Source of the DNA: Thermoplasmata archaeon
GTDB lineage: Archaea > Thermoplasmatota > Thermoplasmata > Lutacidiplasmatales > UBA184
Reading direction: 5' to 3'
Assembly (NCBI GenBank): GCA_021819135.1
Contig: JAKASE010000007.1
Span: 28,973-92,972 of the forward strand
Length of the DNA stretch: 64,000 bases
How positions within the stretch are numbered: position 1 is the first letter of the stretch; each line of letters opens with the position of its first letter. Positions 52,034-61,044 of this stretch are shown here, piece by piece. Below the pieces are notes generated by a model. That model worked only from the letters and a program-made list of their open reading frames with translations, made no database searches and was not told the DNA's origin. Both the position numbers and the translations under genes were made by a program.

Positions 52034-52483
52034 TTACGATAGCCCGATCTGCTTCATGAAGGTCACGAGATCGTAGAAGAGTCGCTCTTCGGTGACTTCG
52101 CCCCTATCGTTCCACTTCGCCACGGTGCAGAACTCGATATGGAAGCTCTTGCCGGTCGGCGGGATCACCGTGCCTCCGGCCATCTTCATCGGTCCCTTCA
52201 TCGTTCCGGTGAAGTCGGCCACCGAGCAGGTCTGATTGCCTTCGGCGAGGAAGATCTTGTAGGGCCGATTGATCAAGTGTTGATCGGGAAACGTCTTGAA
52301 GAACTCCACGGCCTCGAGGTCGTGATTGTGCCTACCCCGGGTGGGTTCTGACTGGCCGGGCCAGTAGACCCGGACCTCCTCGGTGTGCCTCTTTCGGAAC
52401 GTCTCCCAGAGAGGGCTGCTCGGTCCGGCATTCCAGGCGTCGTCCAACGTTTGCATCAGTTCCGCGAGCCTCTTCGCATCCAT
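52034..52483 (-). CDS. SnoaL-like polyketide-cyclase-type protein
   Basis: This 149-residue SnoaL/NTF2-like protein has RLAELMQTLDDAWNAG at the first helix, RHNHDLEAVEFFKTFPDQHL in the middle and FHIEFCTVAKWNDRGEVTEE in the closing sheet. It resembles the ester-cyclase branch; the ligand is unknown. A GACTTATCCACC element near 52529-52540 is the likely promoter and favours the ATG at 52483 over a longer frame. Confidence 0.7.
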   Translation of the reverse strand: MDAKRLAELMQTLDDAWNAGPSSPLWETFRKRHTEEVRVYWPGQSEPTRGRHNHDLEAVEFFKTFPDQHLINRPYKIFLAEGNQTCSVADFTGTMKGPMKMAGGTVIPPTGKSFHIEFCTVAKWNDRGEVTEERLFYDLVTFMKQIGLS

Positions 52484-52600
52484 GTTCCCGGCTCCACCGC
52501 AAACCCGGCGATGACCAGACCGTCTCCAGGTGGATAAGTCGTTCGACTTGACCCGTGTCTCTGGGACCTGACGATGGCATTCTTGAAAGTACCATATCAT

Positions 52601-52900
52601 TCAGGAAGGTGTCGGAATCTGCATCTCACAAGGGAGGTGCGACGGAACCCCGTCGTGGGGGCAACCCGATCCCCTCGGGGATCCGCTAACCGCCGTGGGC
52701 GCTCGGAAACTGACGACCGGATGGACCAATGCCCAGGGCCCGGGGGTCTTCGGTGGGCGCCGGTTCCGCCGGTTAGGGTGTGAGTTCACAGGCGTGTGTA
52801 CATCCGCTCTCGCGCCCGATCATGCGGGCGACGGCCCGCACCGTTCCCGGCCACCGCATTCCCTCACCGGGTTGTCGAGAACGCCTCTCGTGCTCAATCA
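52601..52900. other. intergenic region, no gene seen
   Basis: No coding frame with plausible composition, RNA or repeat was found. A TATA-like CTATTAATCG begins at about 52903 and presumably serves the next gene. Confidence 0.35.
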
Positions 52901-53027
52901 TCTATTAATCGAGGAACCTCACATGATTCGTCCGTAGGGAGCAGAACCTCTGACCGCCAACCTACGGGCCGCCCTGACGATCTTCAAGATCGGGTTCGCG
53001 GTCGAGAGCGCCAGTGGTTTCTTCGCG

Positions 53028-53651
53028 TTGGCCACGACCTCTGCCGAGCTCCCGTTCCACGGCTACCTGGTACTGCTGAGTCCCGTGTTCTCGGCATTCG
53101 GGATTCTCTTCTTGTGGGTCGGACGGCACGAATGGAACGAGACCCATCACACCCGGGTGGGACACGCCAACGCGGCATTCATCCTGAGTTTGGTGGCGAT
53201 CGTTCTTGCGGCCGCACCCGTAGCGTACGTGTCACTGACCGGGGTATCGAGCTCCCCGGATTGGTTGCGGATAGTGTTCGGGGCCGCCGTGGCTGCCGTA
53301 TTCGGGGTGACCTTCGTGACGTACGCCCTGGTGGCCGCGCATCTGGTCGGCCGTTCGGGGGAGGTGGCGATGGGGCTCGGTCTCGGTTGGGCCGTCTTCG
53401 TTTCGGTCCTCATCGGCCTAGCGTTGGCCCCGGAGCTGAGCCCGATCGCGGGTGCGATCATGGCACGATCGGCGGTCATTGCCTCCGCCACGCAACCGAT
53501 CACGCTCCTTGATTCCCTCCTCGCGTTCAGCTATCTCGCCTTCTTCTTTGCCTTCGTCGACGCGCATTACAGAGTGGCGAAGGGTCTGACTCCCGGGGGA
53601 ACCCCCATCGTCCTGAATCGGCCGTCGCGGTCCGCGCAGACGTCGCCCTAA
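53028..53651 (+). CDS. six-TM membrane protein, start uncertain
   Basis: This protein of at least 207 residues has five or six membrane segments (such as GYLVLLSPVFSAFGILFLWV, FILSLVAIVLAAAPVAYV and IVFGAAVAAVFGVTFVTYAL). A conserved-looking VGRHEWNETHH loop follows TM1. The family is unknown. The coordinates use the TTG at 53028. However, the frame stays open and hydrophobic upstream (ALTIFKIGFAVESASGFFAL) to a CTG at 52950 that has GGGAG about 9 bases before it and a TATA-like element at 52903-52912. The true start may be that CTG. Confidence 0.6.
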   Translation: MATTSAELPFHGYLVLLSPVFSAFGILFLWVGRHEWNETHHTRVGHANAAFILSLVAIVLAAAPVAYVSLTGVSSSPDWLRIVFGAAVAAVFGVTFVTYALVAAHLVGRSGEVAMGLGLGWAVFVSVLIGLALAPELSPIAGAIMARSAVIASATQPITLLDSLLAFSYLAFFFAFVDAHYRVAKGLTPGGTPIVLNRPSRSAQTSP

Positions 53652-53931
53652 GTGAGCCGGTTCCCCGCCGTCAGAGCCGGTGTGCAGGGGATGTCCCTGG
53701 ACAGGCAGAGCTCGTCAAGGCGAAGCCGGTTCCCGGCCTCCCCCGAGAGTGACCGCGAAGAGGCTGCAACGACCATACCCCACGGATCCGATGGGCGAAC
53801 TCCATGCCGATCCCTACGAGAGGGGCTTTCGAAGGCGAGCTACCGGTCCTCATCCGACAAGGGCGGTCGACGTGAGTAGACGCAGTTTACGGTGTGTTTC
53901 CCTTCATGTAGACCGGCGGATTGGATGCGGC

Positions 53932-54372
53932 ATGGCACGCGTTTCCGACACCGAAGGGAGCAAGTTCGACGCACCGCTGGAAGTGGTCTGGAAGTACCTC
54001 CAAGACCCGGCGGCCCACGGCGGGGCGCACAAGAACTCTCGGAATCGATCGATGACACCGCTTTCCGAAAACTCGTTCATCGTCTCGTGGGAACAGGACA
54101 TGAACGGTTCCTGGATCAAGGTCGCGAACAAGATCACGGTCTTTCCTCCGCTCGGAATGGCGGCGGAAATGATCGAGGGCCCCATGAAGGGGTCCCGGAT
54201 GTTCACCGTGTACACTCCCCGCGGGTCGAAGACCGAGGTCGAGGTTCACGGCGACATGCAGTCCTCGATGATCCCGGCGCACCAGCTCGAGAGCATGGTT
54301 CGAATGGCGTGGGAGAGCGCCTACAACGAGGATAACGAGGGCATCCGCGCGTTCGCGAGCAAGCACAAGTGA
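53932..54372 (+). CDS. SRPBCC-like ligand-binding protein (paralogue 2)
   Basis: This 146-residue protein is a clear paralogue of the gene at 38300: both open with FDAPLxxVWKYL, share a central MxxFPPLGxxxExxEGxxxGS segment and a YxPxGxKT turn. It ends with a long helix (LESMVRMAWESAYNEDNEG). The fold is the START/SRPBCC helix-grip type with a hydrophobic cavity. The ligand is unknown. The paralogues lie 15 kb apart, each as a single gene. Confidence 0.65.
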   Translation: MARVSDTEGSKFDAPLEVVWKYLQDPAAHGGAHKNSRNRSMTPLSENSFIVSWEQDMNGSWIKVANKITVFPPLGMAAEMIEGPMKGSRMFTVYTPRGSKTEVEVHGDMQSSMIPAHQLESMVRMAWESAYNEDNEGIRAFASKHK

Positions 54373-54499
54373 ACCGGACCGGACTCACACCCGGCCGGTC
54401 GAAACAGTAGGCCGCTCGTCCTGGCAAGCAACGCCCGGGCCCCGCTCGACCCTCTCTCCGGGGGCCCGCTCTCCGAAGGCGCCTCGAAGGTCCCGCGAG

Positions 54500-55405
54500 T
54501 CATCCGTGGGGGAGAAGACCCAGGTCCGTCAGCATCTGGCGCGCGGCGTCCTCGACCTTCGGAACGGGTCCGAACAGCTCAGCTTGACGGCGAGTGTCCG
54601 CCACGTACTTCCCCGTCTGGAAGAATCGGAACATCGCCATCATGTCGTCGCTGGCAACGCGTCCGCCGCCCCGCACCGGCGCGAGCTGCAAGGGGCGACC
54701 AAGGAGCCTACCGAAGAGCTCGGCGTACTCGGGGCCCGACAAAGGTCGATCGGACCCGAGATCGATCCTCTCTCCGACGGCCCTAGGCTCATCGACCGCC
54801 AGCGCGATGGCCCGCGCCACTTCGTGGGGCGCGATGTACGTGATACGGACCCCTTCGGGGGTCATTCCCATGACCTGACCCTGGTCGAGGCCCTGCCGGA
54901 TCATCTGACCGTATCCGCCCCCCGGGGCATAGAGAAAGGCGCCCGGTCTCAGGGATACGAATGGGACTCCCTGCTGGACGAGATAGTCCTCGGTCTCCTT
55001 CTTCGCCCAGAAGTGCGGCACGTCGCGGGCTAGGTCGCACGCCAGAATGCTCAGCAGGACGAAACGCGGAACCCGAGCGTGCTTCGCCGCGTCCACGAGG
55101 TTCCGGTTCCCCTCCCGGTCGGTACGCAGCGAGTCCCCCTCCCGCCGTTGCGAGTACCCGATCGCGGTCGTGACGACCGCGGAGGCGTCCGCCACAGCGC
55201 TCTGGAGGGACGCAGGATCGAGCAGGTCTCCCGTGACGATCTCGACACCCTTCGGGAGCTTCGACGCGTCGCTGCCCCGACGCACCAGGGCCCGCACCTT
55301 CTTTCCCCGGGACAGGAGCTCATGGACGACAAGGCCCCCCAGGTGTCCGGTCGCGCCGACCTGGAGGATCGGGCGGCTCTTCGGTGACGCGGGTTCCGGC
55401 GGCAT
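54500..55405 (-). CDS. NmrA-like NAD(P)-binding protein (atypical SDR)
   Basis: This 301-residue atypical SDR of the NmrA/SDR_a5 type has the dinucleotide loop VGATGHLGGLVV (residues 17-28), ALVRRGSD for NADP preference, and VTGDLLDPASL. No YxxxK is needed in this group. It may act as a redox sensor or NAD(P)H-dependent reductase. A CAATATATCC box at 55426-55435 lies about 25 bases before the ATG at 55405, giving a leaderless message. Confidence 0.82.
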   Translation of the reverse strand: MPPEPASPKSRPILQVGATGHLGGLVVHELLSRGKKVRALVRRGSDASKLPKGVEIVTGDLLDPASLQSAVADASAVVTTAIGYSQRREGDSLRTDREGNRNLVDAAKHARVPRFVLLSILACDLARDVPHFWAKKETEDYLVQQGVPFVSLRPGAFLYAPGGGYGQMIRQGLDQGQVMGMTPEGVRITYIAPHEVARAIALAVDEPRAVGERIDLGSDRPLSGPEYAELFGRLLGRPLQLAPVRGGGRVASDDMMAMFRFFQTGKYVADTRRQAELFGPVPKVEDAARQMLTDLGLLPHG

Positions 55406-55425
55406 GGCTTCCGGACGCCCGGGTC

Positions 55426-55435
55426 GGATATATTG
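55426..55435 (-). promoter_or_regulatory. TATA box of the NmrA-like gene
   Basis: The minus strand reads CAATATATCC, centred about 25 bases upstream of the ATG at 55405. It is a textbook archaeal spacing for a leaderless transcript. Confidence 0.65.
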
Positions 55436-55538
55436 ACCGAAGTACCCTCTTCCGGCTCACATCTCGAGAAGGGCGCTGGCGGCCCCCACTCCACTCCCGA
55501 ACACCGGATCGTCTTGGCACACCGGCGGGCAATCGTTG

Positions 55539-56627
55539 CTAGGCCTGGCGCCGGACCAGAAGGATCGCTCCCCCGAGCATCAGGGCCGCATAGATCCCGA
55601 GGGCGAGGATGTCGAGCGCCACCCCGCCCACGCCCCATCCTCGGAGCAGGATGTCCTGGACGGCACGGGCGGCGTACGTGAGCGGGAGGATCACCGAGAT
55701 GGGTCGAAACGCGACCGGTATGGCCTCGAGGGGAAACAGCGCCCCGGCGAACAGGATCTGCGGGATCAGAAGCAGCGGGATGAACTGGATCGCCTGGAAC
55801 TCGCTTCGAGCCGCCGCGGAGAGCAGCATCCCGAGGCCGAGGTTGCCCACGCCGAACAGCACGAGAACGGCGTAGGCGAACAGGACGTTCCCGCTGAAGG
55901 AGGCGTGGAAGATCACCAGCGCCACGGTGAACAGGACCGCGACCTGGGCCACGGCCACGACCGTAAGGCTGAGGGCATGGCCGGCCACGAACTCCGACGC
56001 GCGCAGGGGTGAGGCGAAGAGCCGCTCGAGCAGCCCGGCCGAGCGCTCTCGCACGAGGACGATGATCGATAGGACCGTCGTGATGAACAGGATGGCGAGG
56101 GCCATGATCCCGGGAGCGATCGTATCGATGAACGGGGTCGTCGACGAGCCGTAGACATAGTCTGAGGTGACGCGGAACGCGGAACCATTGCCGTGCGATG
56201 AGAACACGCTCTGGAGCGCGCTCTCGACGGCGCTGACCACCGCCCCCGCGACGGTAGGGGAGGTTCCGTCGAGGTAGAGGGTGAGCTGGATGGACCCGGC
56301 CTTCGCCATCGCGGTGAAGTTGGGCCCGATCACGATGGCGGCCCGGTCGGCCCCCGAGTGGACGGCCGACCACGCGCTGGCGTTGCTCGACACCGTGGAG
56401 AGATCGAGGACCCCGCTCGGCAATGCGGCGAGCAGCGCACTGCCGACCGTTCCCTGGTCCTCGTTCACCACGACGGTAGCGATGTGGGTCGGCTGCCCTC
56501 CGAACCCGTAACCGAACACGAGGATGAGAACGAGGGGGACCACAAGGACAAACGCGACCGTCCGCCGGTCGTGAGCGAGCTGTCCCAGGGCCTTTCGGGT
56601 CACGGCGAGCACGCGTCGGAGTGCCAT
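55539..56627 (-). CDS. ABC-2 permease with large extracellular domain
   Basis: The protein has 362 residues. TM1 (VAFVLVVPLVLILVFGYGF) is followed by an extracellular domain of about 140 residues and then five TMs. This is the ABC2_membrane_3 layout shared with drug exporters such as DrrB/YhhJ-type proteins. It immediately follows its ATPase with no gap. The TetR gene next door suggests inducible export of a toxic compound. Confidence 0.87.
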   Translation of the reverse strand: MALRRVLAVTRKALGQLAHDRRTVAFVLVVPLVLILVFGYGFGGQPTHIATVVVNEDQGTVGSALLAALPSGVLDLSTVSSNASAWSAVHSGADRAAIVIGPNFTAMAKAGSIQLTLYLDGTSPTVAGAVVSAVESALQSVFSSHGNGSAFRVTSDYVYGSSTTPFIDTIAPGIMALAILFITTVLSIIVLVRERSAGLLERLFASPLRASEFVAGHALSLTVVAVAQVAVLFTVALVIFHASFSGNVLFAYAVLVLFGVGNLGLGMLLSAAARSEFQAIQFIPLLLIPQILFAGALFPLEAIPVAFRPISVILPLTYAARAVQDILLRGWGVGGVALDILALGIYAALMLGGAILLVRRQA

Positions 56628-57383
56628 CTAACCGCTCCTGCCGGAACCGGCCCGCACGAGATGCAGGAAGGCGTCCTCGAGATTCTCCGTCCCCGTGCGG
56701 TGCTTCAGTTCGGCCGGTGCCCCGTAGGCGAGCACGGTGCCGCCGTGCAGGAAGACGACCCGGTCGGCGCGGTTCGCCTCTTCGAGATAATGCGTGGTGA
56801 GCACGACCGTCTTCCCTCGGTCCGTGAGGCGGTGGAAGAACTCCCAGAACTCGGCGCGGAGCTCCGGATCCACCCCCACGGTCGGTTCGTCGAGCAGCAA
56901 GAGGTCCGGGTCCGCCACCAGGGCGGCCGCCAGCGACACTCGCCGGCGCATGCCGCCCGACAGTTCGGCGACGACGCTGCGCTGTCGGTCGGACAGCTGG
57001 ACCAGCTCGAGGACCTCCTCTTCTCGAGCCCGGAGACGCGTACCGTGGATCCCGTACAGCCGGCCGAACAGCTCTACGTTCTCCTCGACCGAGAGGTCAA
57101 CATACACGGCGAGGTCCTGAGGCATGTATCCCACTCGAGGACGCACGTCGCGGCTACCGGCGGGTCGGCCGAGGAGCTCCGCCTCACCCGATGTGAGGCG
57201 AGTGAGCCCCAACAGGATCCGGATGAGGGTCGTCTTGCCGGCGCCATTGGGCCCCAGGAGTCCCAGAACCTGGCCGGTCGGCACGTCGAGGGTCACCCCG
57301 TCCAGGGCTACGGTATCCCCGAATCTCTTGGTCAAATGGCGTACCGAGATCGCGACGGCCGCGGGTTCTCGTTGAGCGATCAT
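56628..57383 (-). CDS. ABC transporter ATP-binding protein, drug-export type
   Basis: This 251-residue ATPase has Walker A LGPNGAGKTTLIR, signature LSGGMRRRVSLAAAL, Walker B LLLLDEPTVGVD and switch His in TTHYLEEA. It resembles DrrA/YhiH-type exporters. Its promoter, a GAAATATG box near 57419-57427, overlaps the palindromic operator at 57424-57445, so the divergent TetR protein should repress it. It is the first gene of the exporter operon. Confidence 0.92.
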   Translation of the reverse strand: MIAQREPAAVAISVRHLTKRFGDTVALDGVTLDVPTGQVLGLLGPNGAGKTTLIRILLGLTRLTSGEAELLGRPAGSRDVRPRVGYMPQDLAVYVDLSVEENVELFGRLYGIHGTRLRAREEEVLELVQLSDRQRSVVAELSGGMRRRVSLAAALVADPDLLLLDEPTVGVDPELRAEFWEFFHRLTDRGKTVVLTTHYLEEANRADRVVFLHGGTVLAYGAPAELKHRTGTENLEDAFLHLVRAGSGRSG

Positions 57384-57423
57384 CGCCTCACCCTGTCGTC
57401 CTCACTCCCTAGGCGTAGGAACA

Positions 57424-57445
57424 TATTTCAACCTGTGTTGAAATA
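57424..57445. promoter_or_regulatory. TetR-type operator
   Basis: This is a perfect inverted repeat with 9-base arms, TATTTCAAC-CTGT-GTTGAAATA. It overlaps the TATA-like elements of both divergent promoters (leftward exporter and rightward tetR-like gene). Size and position fit a TetR-family dimer site with autoregulation. Confidence 0.8.
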
Positions 57446-57469
57446 ACCCTTGCCCCGGAGGCTGGAAGT

Positions 57470-58108
57470 ATGGTGGCCGAGACCGCTGCCGTTACGGGTA
57501 GCCGTCGTTCGGCTACGCCCGCACGCGGCCGTCGACGGAAGGTCGATGGCAGCGCTCGAGACGATATCGTTCGCGCCACGCAGGGTCTGTTCTTCGGTCG
57601 AGGGATCCATGACCTCAGCATTCGTGCCATCGCCCGGGACGCGCGGGTCGATCCGGCGCTCGTGATCTACTACTTTGGGAGCCGGGAGGAACTTCTCCTC
57701 GAGACTCTCGGCGCGACGCTCCGACCCCTGTTGAAGGGGGTCTTCGGTGCTGGGGCGTTAGCCCCCGGTCTTGGGGCGAATGTGGTGACGGAATTCCTCC
57801 AGTTCTGGGACGCGGAGGGTCGGAGCAAGACCTTCGCGGCATTGGTCCAGATCGCGGCATCGGGGGGTCGTCTTGCGAACGGGCTGCGCGAGATCCTCAC
57901 CTCCGTTCTCGCGAGTCAGTTCTCCGACCAGGTCGCTCAGGACGAACTACCGGCTCGCGTCAGTCTGGTCGCGACTCAGATGTTCGGCCTAGGAACCGCC
58001 CGCTACGTCTTCCGACTGGAGCCGATCGCCTCCGCGTCGATCGACTCACTGGCCCGGTCCATCGGCCCCACGATCGATCGATACCTTACCGCGCCAAGGA
58101 CCCCCTGA
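57470..58108 (+). CDS. TetR-family transcriptional regulator
   Basis: The protein has 212 residues. An N-terminal basic arm precedes the TetR DNA-binding domain (residues about 28-75: IVRATQGLFFGRGIHDLSIR, DPALVIYYFGSREELLLE). The rest is the helical ligand and dimer domain. It lies divergent to the ABC-2 exporter and probably represses both units through the palindrome at 57424-57445. A TGAAATAACC box is centred about 26 bases before the ATG, predicting a leaderless start. The inducer is likely an exporter substrate. Confidence 0.88.
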   Translation: MVAETAAVTGSRRSATPARGRRRKVDGSARDDIVRATQGLFFGRGIHDLSIRAIARDARVDPALVIYYFGSREELLLETLGATLRPLLKGVFGAGALAPGLGANVVTEFLQFWDAEGRSKTFAALVQIAASGGRLANGLREILTSVLASQFSDQVAQDELPARVSLVATQMFGLGTARYVFRLEPIASASIDSLARSIGPTIDRYLTAPRTP

Positions 58109-58232
58109 CCTCGCGGCTAGCAGGCCCGGATACCGGCCGGAAGCCATCTCCAACCGTGACGGGCGGCAACGGCCGTCCATTCGCTATCGGATGGGCCGTC
58201 CTTCCGAGCGCCGGATGACGGTCGTCTCAAGG

Positions 58233-58436
58233 TCAGCTCCGGCGAGTGGCGTAGCACACCGCCATGAGTATCGCTCCGATGGAAGCCATCAGTGGGCCGA
58301 GAGAGAGGGTGGTGTACGACCCGCTCTCCACGCTTCCCTGTATCACGAAGGTAACCGAAAGCGACGAGCCCACGAGGACCAGGATGAAACCGACGGCGAA
58401 CGCCCAAGGATTGAGACGTTGTGTTCGTTCCGTCAC
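58233..58436 (-). CDS. small two-TM membrane protein
   Basis: This 67-residue protein has two membrane segments (WAFAVGFILVLVGSSLSVTFV and LGPLMASIGAILMAVCYA) and a basic C-terminus. The GTG at 58436 is the first start before the hydrophobic part; sequence upstream in the frame is Arg/Pro-rich and probably not coding. The function is unknown. Confidence 0.45.
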   Translation of the reverse strand: MTERTQRLNPWAFAVGFILVLVGSSLSVTFVIQGSVESGSYTTLSLGPLMASIGAILMAVCYATRRS

Positions 58437-58953
58437 AGTTGGGAGGGGGGAGAGGATGGGATCGGACCTACTTGATGCCGGGGGACCGAGCACCCTTGTC
58501 CCCGTGGGTTCACGAGTTGGCCCCCTCCCCTCGAAGTCGTCGTGTTCACCGCCGGTCGACCGATGCCTCCGGATGCGTCGCGCCTCCTCCCGCGCTCTCG
58601 GTTGATCTCGCGGGCCGCCACCCATCTTGCTTCACGGTACTTTTCTCGAGCTGTTCCCCTCTGAAATCCTCGAGCGGTTCGCCGAAGAAACGGGGGTACC
58701 TCCGCGAGTCGTTCGGATTTCGGGACTGGACTCCCTGTGGCTCGTCCGGAGGAGCGCCACGGGACTTCGGAGATCTCACGAATACAGTGCTTCTTCGCGA
58801 GATCTCGGCGAAGGTGTCGGGGGTGGACTCCCCGGAACTGCTCACTGCTCCGCTCGCGACCTTCCGGGGGCGCGTTGACGGGGAGCCCGCTTCTTGATGA
58901 GGCGCCCTCCCTGTTCGGGAGCCGATGAGGGCCCCCGCTCGCCCCCTAGCGTG
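58437..58953. other. intergenic region, no gene seen
   Basis: The roughly 500 bases hold only Arg/Ser/Pro-rich frames on both strands. I found no repeat, RNA gene or clear promoter for the next gene. Confidence 0.35.
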
Positions 58954-59925
58954 ATGAACGGTGACAAGGTGCTGGACTGGCTGCTCGAGGAGAGCCAGCC
59001 CTCGATCCGCTATCTGACACTCACCCAGCTCTTGGGGCGAAAGCAGTCCGACGGGGAGGTCCGGGAGGCCAGGACCCGAATCCCGAAGGTGGGCTGGGCC
59101 GCGGAGATTCTCGGCCGTCGCGACCCCCACGGCTGGTGGGTCCGCGAGAAGAGCCTCTATCGGCCAAAGTACATCTCGACCAACTGGAATCTGCTGGCGC
59201 TCTCGGATCTCGGGGCAACACGTTCGATCCCCCCGGTCCGGGCCTCGTGCGAGCTCTGGATGGAACGCTCCCCTCTGAAAGGTGGGGGGGTCGGCGGGAG
59301 CTCCAACGGCAACGGCCACCACTGCTACACGGGCAATATGGCGCGGGCCCTGGTAAAGTTCGGTTACGGAAGCGATCCTCGGGTCCGGAAGGCCTACGAG
59401 TGGCTTGTCCGGACGGCCCATCCCAAGGGCGGGTGGAGCTGCTTCTGGTTCGCCGACGCCCCTTCGAAGGCCCGGACGCTCGATTCCTGGGAGGGATTGA
59501 GCGCGTTCGCCGCGTACCCCCGTTCGAGGTGGACCCCGGCCATGAAGGATTGCGTCGAGCGAGCGGCCGAGTACTTCCTCGACCGCGAGCTCCACCGCCA
59601 GGGGGAACGATACGAGCCGTGGTTCCGTTTCCATTGGCCCGTCCACTACTACTACGACCTGCTGCTCGGGCTCGAGATGTTGACCGCGCTTGGCTACGGG
59701 GACGACCCACGCCTAGGGTTCGCTCTCGCGCATCTCGCGAAGAAGCGGCGGTCGGATGGGCGTTGGAATCTCGACGCGGTTCACCCCGACGGTCCGGCGC
59801 ACTACGAGAAGTACTTCCGAGAACACCCGAAGGATCGGCCTACCCCTCTAACGTTCGAGCGAGCCGGCCAGCCCAGCAAGATGATCACGCTTCGGGCGCT
59901 CACCGTCCTCTCGCGTGTCAGCTGA
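58954..59925 (+). CDS. terpenoid-cyclase/prenyltransferase-fold protein
   Basis: This 323-residue protein has the alpha6/alpha6-toroid pattern of squalene-cyclase and prenyltransferase-like proteins. Repeated helices end in short QW-like turns such as HPKGGWSCFWFADAP and KRRSDGRWNLDAV. Two cysteine/histidine-containing segments (NGHHCYTGNMARAL, FHWPVHYYYDLLLG) line the probable cavity. The DxDD motif of cyclases is absent, so a classic cyclase is unlikely. The function is unknown. The ATG at 58954 is preferred; the in-frame extension upstream looks random. Confidence 0.7.
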   Translation: MNGDKVLDWLLEESQPSIRYLTLTQLLGRKQSDGEVREARTRIPKVGWAAEILGRRDPHGWWVREKSLYRPKYISTNWNLLALSDLGATRSIPPVRASCELWMERSPLKGGGVGGSSNGNGHHCYTGNMARALVKFGYGSDPRVRKAYEWLVRTAHPKGGWSCFWFADAPSKARTLDSWEGLSAFAAYPRSRWTPAMKDCVERAAEYFLDRELHRQGERYEPWFRFHWPVHYYYDLLLGLEMLTALGYGDDPRLGFALAHLAKKRRSDGRWNLDAVHPDGPAHYEKYFREHPKDRPTPLTFERAGQPSKMITLRALTVLSRVS

Positions 59926-60345
59926 CATTGGGGACTGTCCCCGAGACAGCGGGCGGAGAAGAGGTCGGACACGGCCACACCCTCGGTCGTCGGCTGGGCC
60001 CCGCTTCCCTCGTGATAGTTCGGATGCACTCGGTGCGGAGCGCTGCCGTGTGTCAGTCAAGCTCTACCCGTCGCGGCGGGTCGACCGGGCACGTCCTTGT
60101 TGTCTCTCTCGGCGGGCCGCGTTGAGGGGAGGCATGCGCAAGCCGCCGGACCGCGTGGGACGCACCCGGCCAGCTCGATTTCGTGCTCTCGCCCCCGGGT
60201 GGACCGTAGCTCCTGAGCAGGTGCTCGCCGCCCGTCGTCTATCAGGTCGGGGGGAATCGTGAGCTCGTCGACCTCGCCGTATCGGGGGCTCGCCTTCCGG
60301 ACCCCGCCGGGGGCGGCGAGCCGATGCGGACGGACAGGCGGAGGA
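59926..60345. other. convergent intergenic region
   Basis: The gap lies between two convergent genes. GGGGAC-T-GTCCCC at 59930-59942 directly follows the toroid-gene stop and could fold in the 3' end of the transcript. No gene was recognised. Confidence 0.35.
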
Positions 60346-60864
60346 TCAGCCCTTGTTCTTCGCGGCCCACTCTTTCGCGGCATTGGCATCCCACTCTTGA
60401 GCCACCTGATGCGTGGTGACATTGATGCGATTGTAGAGGTTCATCGTCGAGATCCCGAGGACCAGCAGGGCCAGTTCACGCTCTTGGAAGTGGCGGGCGA
60501 CCTCATCCCAAACCGTGTCGGGAACGGGGTCGGGTCGGTCGCACAGCCGCGTCATTGACTCCGAGAGGGCGAGCGCCGCCCGCTCGGGGGCGCTGAAGAG
60601 CGTCGACTCCCTCCAGACCGAGATGGCGAAGAGGCGTTCGTCCGACTCCCCGGCTCGCCTCGCACCTTGCCAGTTCAGGCACATCGCACACCCGTTCAGT
60701 TGACTCGCGCGCATCATCGCGAGCGATAGAGCGCGACCGGAGTCTCCCTTCGCTTGACCGAGGATCTGCCCCAGCGCCTGCAGGGGGGCCATCGCTTCGG
60801 GGATGATCGTACCGGGGTTCTTCAAACGGTTCTTCGGGGACACCGCAGTCTTCGACATTCGCAT
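60346..60864 (-). CDS. AhpD/carboxymuconolactone-decarboxylase-like protein
   Basis: This 172-residue all-helical AhpD-like protein has a redox CxxC in QLNGCAMCLNWQGARRAGE, where the trailing segment matches the family proton-relay region (His replaced by Gln). It probably acts as an alkylhydroperoxidase or thiol-disulfide enzyme. A GAGGAG ribosome-binding site lies just before the ATG at 60864. Two A/T-rich boxes (about 60889-60901 and 60918-60930) give it one of the strongest promoters here. Confidence 0.82.
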   Translation of the reverse strand: MRMSKTAVSPKNRLKNPGTIIPEAMAPLQALGQILGQAKGDSGRALSLAMMRASQLNGCAMCLNWQGARRAGESDERLFAISVWRESTLFSAPERAALALSESMTRLCDRPDPVPDTVWDEVARHFQERELALLVLGISTMNLYNRINVTTHQVAQEWDANAAKEWAAKNKG

Positions 60865-61044
60865 TTGCTCCTCTGCGCGCTACGACGCGCGTCATATTGA
60901 TAACCACTTTGGTATATATCGTATCTCGCGTATCAGCCTCGCCTCCCTTCCAACCGGCTGTCGCTAGATGGGACCTATCTAGGTCATGAATCAAAGCCTG
61001 GAGTTACTAATTATATTCGTTCTGTTATGGTGCGATCAACGGGA

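Noticed and set aside
59930..59942. GGGGAC-T-GTCCCC after the toroid gene as a bacterial-type terminator
   Set aside because: No T-run follows and archaeal termination does not need such hairpins; noted only in the gap description.
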